A DNA stretch of 64,000 nt from Microbacterium sp. AZCO (GTDB lineage: Bacteria > Actinomycetota > Actinomycetes > Actinomycetales > Microbacteriaceae). The DNA is taken from positions 3,286,001-3,350,000 of the forward strand of contig NZ_CP154857.1 in the NCBI RefSeq assembly GCF_039614715.1, given 5' to 3'. Every line of letters begins with the position of its first letter. Positions within the stretch are counted from its first letter, which is position 1. The translations under genes were made by a program, and so were the position numbers. The notes under the pieces are model-generated. The model was not told the DNA's origin, made no database searches, and saw only the letters and a program-made list of their open reading frames with translations. This document shows positions 61,316-64,000 of the stretch, in pieces.

Positions 61316-62754
61316 CGGTCGTCGCGGGGACCGCCGTCTACGCACCGGTGCCGTCTGTCGCCGAGTCGGTCGCGAGCGCCGCGTACATCGTCGCGGCCCT
61401 GCTGTTCATCCTCGCCCTGGCTGGACTCAGCAAGCACGACACCGCGCGCCGTGGTGTCGTCTACGGCATCGCCGGCATGACGATCGCGCTCCTCGCGACG
61501 GCGTGGCTCACGATCGAGGACCTCTGGGGGCAGGCGCAGGCGACGACGGGGCTGCTCCTGCTCGTCGTCGCGGTGCTCGTCGGCGGCGCGATCGGCCTGT
61601 GGCGCGCGCGTCGCGTCGAGATGACCGGGATGCCCGAGCTCATCGCCCTCTTCCACAGCTTCGTCGGTCTCGCGGCCGTGCTGGTCGGATGGAACGGCGC
61701 GGTCTCGGTCGCCGAGGTCCCGCTCGATCTCGTCGGCATCCACAATGCCGAGGTCTTCATCGGCGTCTTCATCGGGGCCGTGACGTTCACCGGGTCGATC
61801 GTCGCGTTCCTCAAGCTCTCGGGTCGCATGTCGTCGAAGCCGCTCATGCTGCCGGGCAAGAACGTGCTCAATGTCGCCGCGCTCGTCGCGTTCCTCGTCC
61901 TGACCGTCTGGTACGTCGTCACCCCGAACATCTGGCTGCTCGTCGCCGTGACGCTCCTCGCGCTCGCTCTCGGCTGGCACCTGGTCGCCTCGATCGGCGG
62001 CGGCGACATGCCCGTCGTGGTGTCGATGCTCAACAGCTACTCGGGCTGGGCCGCGGCCGCCGCGGGCTTCCTGCTGAACAACGACCTGCTCATCATCACG
62101 GGCGCGCTCGTCGGTTCCTCCGGTGCCTACCTCAGCTACATCATGTGCAAGGCGATGAACCGGTCGTTCCTGTCGGTCATCGCGGGCGGCTTCGGCATCG
62201 AGGCCCCGCGCGACGGCGAGGATGCGGGCGGAGAGCATCGGGAAGTGGATGCCGACACCGTCGCCGACCTGCTCGCGTCGGCGTCGAGCGTGGTGATCAC
62301 GCCCGGCTACGGCATGGCGGTCGCTCAGGCCCAGTACCCCGTCGCCGAGCTCGCGGCGCAGCTGCGGGAGCGCGGCATCGACGTGCGGTTCGGCATCCAT
62401 CCCGTCGCGGGACGCCTTCCCGGGCACATGAACGTGCTCTTGGCGGAGGCCAAGGTGCCGTACGACATCGTGCTCGAGATGGACGAGATCAACGGCGACT
62501 TCGCCGGGACGTCCGTCGTGCTCGTGATCGGGGCGAACGACACGGTCAACCCGGCGGCGGCGGAGGATCCGACGAGCCCCATCGCGGGGATGCCGGTGCT
62601 GCGCGTGTGGGAGGCCGAGAACGTCGTCGTCTTCAAGCGCTCGATGGCCTCGGGGTACGCCGGCGTGCAGAACCCGCTGTTCTTCCGCGACAACGCCCAG
62701 ATGCTCTTCGGCGACGCGAAGGAGCGGGTCGAGGACATCCTCCGCGCACTCTGA
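61312..62754 (+). CDS. pntB: NAD(P) transhydrogenase subunit beta
   Basis: 480 residues: about nine membrane helices (dII), then the NADP-binding dIII domain ([23 protein letters not shown]). GTG overlaps the pntA stop (GTGA). Confidence 0.95.
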   Translation: MTVVAGTAVYAPVPSVAESVASAAYIVAALLFILALAGLSKHDTARRGVVYGIAGMTIALLATAWLTIEDLWGQAQATTGLLLLVVAVLVGGAIGLWRARRVEMTGMPELIALFHSFVGLAAVLVGWNGAVSVAEVPLDLVGIHNAEVFIGVFIGAVTFTGSIVAFLKLSGRMSSKPLMLPGKNVLNVAALVAFLVLTVWYVVTPNIWLLVAVTLLALALGWHLVASIGGGDMPVVVSMLNSYSGWAAAAAGFLLNNDLLIITGALVGSSGAYLSYIMCKAMNRSFLSVIAGGFGIEAPRDGEDAGGEHREVDADTVADLLASASSVVITPGYGMAVAQAQYPVAELAAQLRERGIDVRFGIHPVAGRLPGHMNVLLAEAKVPYDIVLEMDEINGDFAGTSVVLVIGANDTVNPAAAEDPTSPIAGMPVLRVWEAENVVVFKRSMASGYAGVQNPLFFRDNAQMLFGDAKERVEDILRAL

Positions 62755-62763
62755 GCCCAGACT

Positions 62764-62795
62764 CGAAGAGCCCGGCCTCTCGGCCGGGCTCTTCG
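62764..62795. terminator. Bidirectional terminator after pntB
   Basis: CGAAGAGCCCGGCC and its exact complement around a TCTC loop (14-bp stem), between two converging genes. Confidence 0.85.
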
Positions 62796-62814
62796 TCTGA
62801 CGGTTCGGGCTCCG

Positions 62815-64000
62815 TCAGGTTCGTACGCCGTTGCCGCGCAGGCGCGACAGCGCGTCGACGGTCGCGGCGAGGATCAGCACCGCGCCGGTGACCATGAGGT
62901 TGATGCCGGCGCCGAGGTTGAGCAGGCCGAGGCCGTTCGTGATCACGGCGATGACGAGCGCACCGATGGCGGCGTGCGTGAGACGGCCCTTGCCGCCGAA
63001 GAGGCTGACACCGCCGACGACGGCCGCGGCGACGCCGCTCAGGACGATGTCGCGTCCGACCGTCGCGTCGACCGAGCCGACCCGCGACACGCTGAGCAGC
63101 GCCGAGAAGACGGCCAGCGTGGAACAGATCACGAAGGCCCACCACTTGATCCAGCGCACCTTGACGCCCGAGCGGCGGGCGGCCTCGGCGTTGCCGCCGA
63201 TCGCGTAGACGTAGCGGCCGTACTTCGTCCGGTCGAGCAGGAACGTGCCGAGCCACAGGATGACGAGCACGATCGGCACGATGAGCGGCACACCCTCGAC
63301 GGCGAACAGGCCCTGCCCGCGGTTCTGGTTGAGGATGTAGATCGCGATCCCGCCGATGACCGCGATGGCGGCCAGCTTGATCCACACGAGGGTGATGGTC
63401 CGGTTCGGCACGCCCGCACGGGCGCGGCGGGCGCGGTCCCAGAACGCCGTCCCCGCCGAGATGGCGAGGATGATGACGAGCATCGCCCAGCCGGCCCACG
63501 GCGGCAGGTTGCCGTTCTGCAGTGCGATGAGCTCGGGCACCTCGATGCGGAACAGGCCGCCCGAGCCGATGATCAGCAGTGCGAGGCCCTGATAGCCGAG
63601 GAACAGACCCAGCGTCACGACGAACGACGGGATGCCGATCCTCGCGACGAAGAAGCCGATGATCGCACCGGTCAGCACGCCGAACCCGAAGCCCACGATG
63701 AGCGCGATCGGCCACGGCACGTGGAAGTTCGCGTTGAGCACGACGAAGAGCGCCATCGCGACGCCGCCCGTCACACCGGCGGACAGGTCGATCTCGCCGA
63801 GCAGCAGCACGAACACCAGCGCCATGCCGAGCATGACGAGGGTCGCGGCCTGATTGAGCAGGTTCGCGAAGTTGCGCTCGGTCAGGAAGAACGGGCTCAG
63901 CGACGCGAAGAGGATCGACAGCACGACGAGTCCGCCGATCGCGGGCAGGGCCCCCATGTCGCCGGAGCGCACGCGCTGCCACCACGCCTGCAGCTGATCG
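62815..64000 (-). CDS. Sugar ABC transporter permease (XylH/RbsC type, 5' end outside window)
   Basis: About 395 residues in view, rich in membrane helices, of the BPD_transp_2 family: G-E-I-D-L-S-A-G near 60, the conserved loop Y-A-I-G-G-N-A-E-A-A-R-R-S-G and L-S-V-S-R-V-G-S-V. The frame stays open to the window edge (W-W-Q-R-V-R-S-G-D), as in xylose permeases. Probably part of a xylose/ribose-type importer. Confidence 0.9.
   Translation of the reverse strand, partial: DQLQAWWQRVRSGDMGALPAIGGLVVLSILFASLSPFFLTERNFANLLNQAATLVMLGMALVFVLLLGEIDLSAGVTGGVAMALFVVLNANFHVPWPIALIVGFGFGVLTGAIIGFFVARIGIPSFVVTLGLFLGYQGLALLIIGSGGLFRIEVPELIALQNGNLPPWAGWAMLVIILAISAGTAFWDRARRARAGVPNRTITLVWIKLAAIAVIGGIAIYILNQNRGQGLFAVEGVPLIVPIVLVILWLGTFLLDRTKYGRYVYAIGGNAEAARRSGVKVRWIKWWAFVICSTLAVFSALLSVSRVGSVDATVGRDIVLSGVAAAVVGGVSLFGGKGRLTHAAIGALVIAVITNGLGLLNLGAGINLMVTGAVLILAATVDALSRLRGNGVRT

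Overview
The window is about 64 kb of very GC-rich DNA from a Gram-positive actinobacterium. The evidence is GTG starts, 1-8 bp gene overlaps, many leaderless TANNNT promoters, a 13E12-type DUF222-HNH gene and pca/LigM proteins of actinobacterial type. The frequent GGATGCC words and dispersed CCTGAGCTTGTCGAAGG repeats suggest Microbacteriaceae, probably Microbacterium; this placement is inference. No rRNA, tRNA, CRISPR array or intact insertion sequence was seen.

Layout. (1) 1-5.7 kb: a GH3 beta-glucosidase (5' end missing), glucosamine-6-phosphate deaminase, a one-chain PTS transporter (IICBA) and CutC. (2) 5.7-15.9 kb: a minus-strand run of seven tightly packed genes: two proteins that appear to fuse a C-glycoside-deglycosidase beta-like domain to a sugar isomerase/epimerase TIM barrel, an esterase, a GH35-type enzyme, a nucleoside hydrolase, an NAD-dependent epimerase/reductase and a GH43. 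A divergent LysR gene faces it across a perfect T-N11-A box, followed by a truncated flavin monooxygenase. (3) 16-17.5 kb: a DUF222-HNH gene. (4) 17.6-32.3 kb: the whole protocatechuate branch of the beta-ketoadipate pathway (pcaIJF plus an IclR gene; pcaHGBDC), a PcaO-like ATP-binding LuxR regulator, two divergent IclR genes and pobA. (5) 32.5-38.3 kb: a frameshifted MFS transporter, a MarR regulator and a four-gene hydroxycinnamate operon (SDR, amidohydrolase, MaoC hydratase, CoA ligase). (6) 38.3-42.7 kb: a NitT/TauT-type ABC importer ending in a PaaX regulator. (7) 42.9-46.9 kb: metF, purU and ligM, followed by a PadR regulator. (8) 46.9-64 kb: mostly housekeeping and stress genes: a beta-lactamase-like protein without its catalytic residues, an M13 peptidase, MATE, TrmH, mntH with a DtxR/MntR regulator, an SDR, a HAD phosphatase, YdeI, a papain-like peptidase facing a chagasin-like inhibitor, pyrE, pntAB and part of a sugar ABC permease.

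How it works together (inference from families and context): 17-47 kb reads as a funnel for plant phenylpropanoids. p-Coumarate and ferulate would be activated by the CoA ligase, hydrated, oxidised and cleaved to 4-hydroxybenzoate and vanillate. PobA converts the former to protocatechuate. LigM demethylates the latter onto tetrahydrofolate, with MetF and PurU recycling the one-carbon unit. PcaHGBDC and PcaIJF take protocatechuate to acetyl-CoA and succinyl-CoA. The 5.7-14.4 kb operon could feed this funnel by stripping sugars from plant glycosides, including C-glycosides.

No gene-free stretch exceeds 300 bases. The longest, 42657-42925, holds the divergent ABC/metF promoters; the others of 145-270 bases (2114-2258, 14438-14664, 20970-21144, 25089-25283, 32322-32526, 50454-50656) hold the promoters, operators and repeats listed below.
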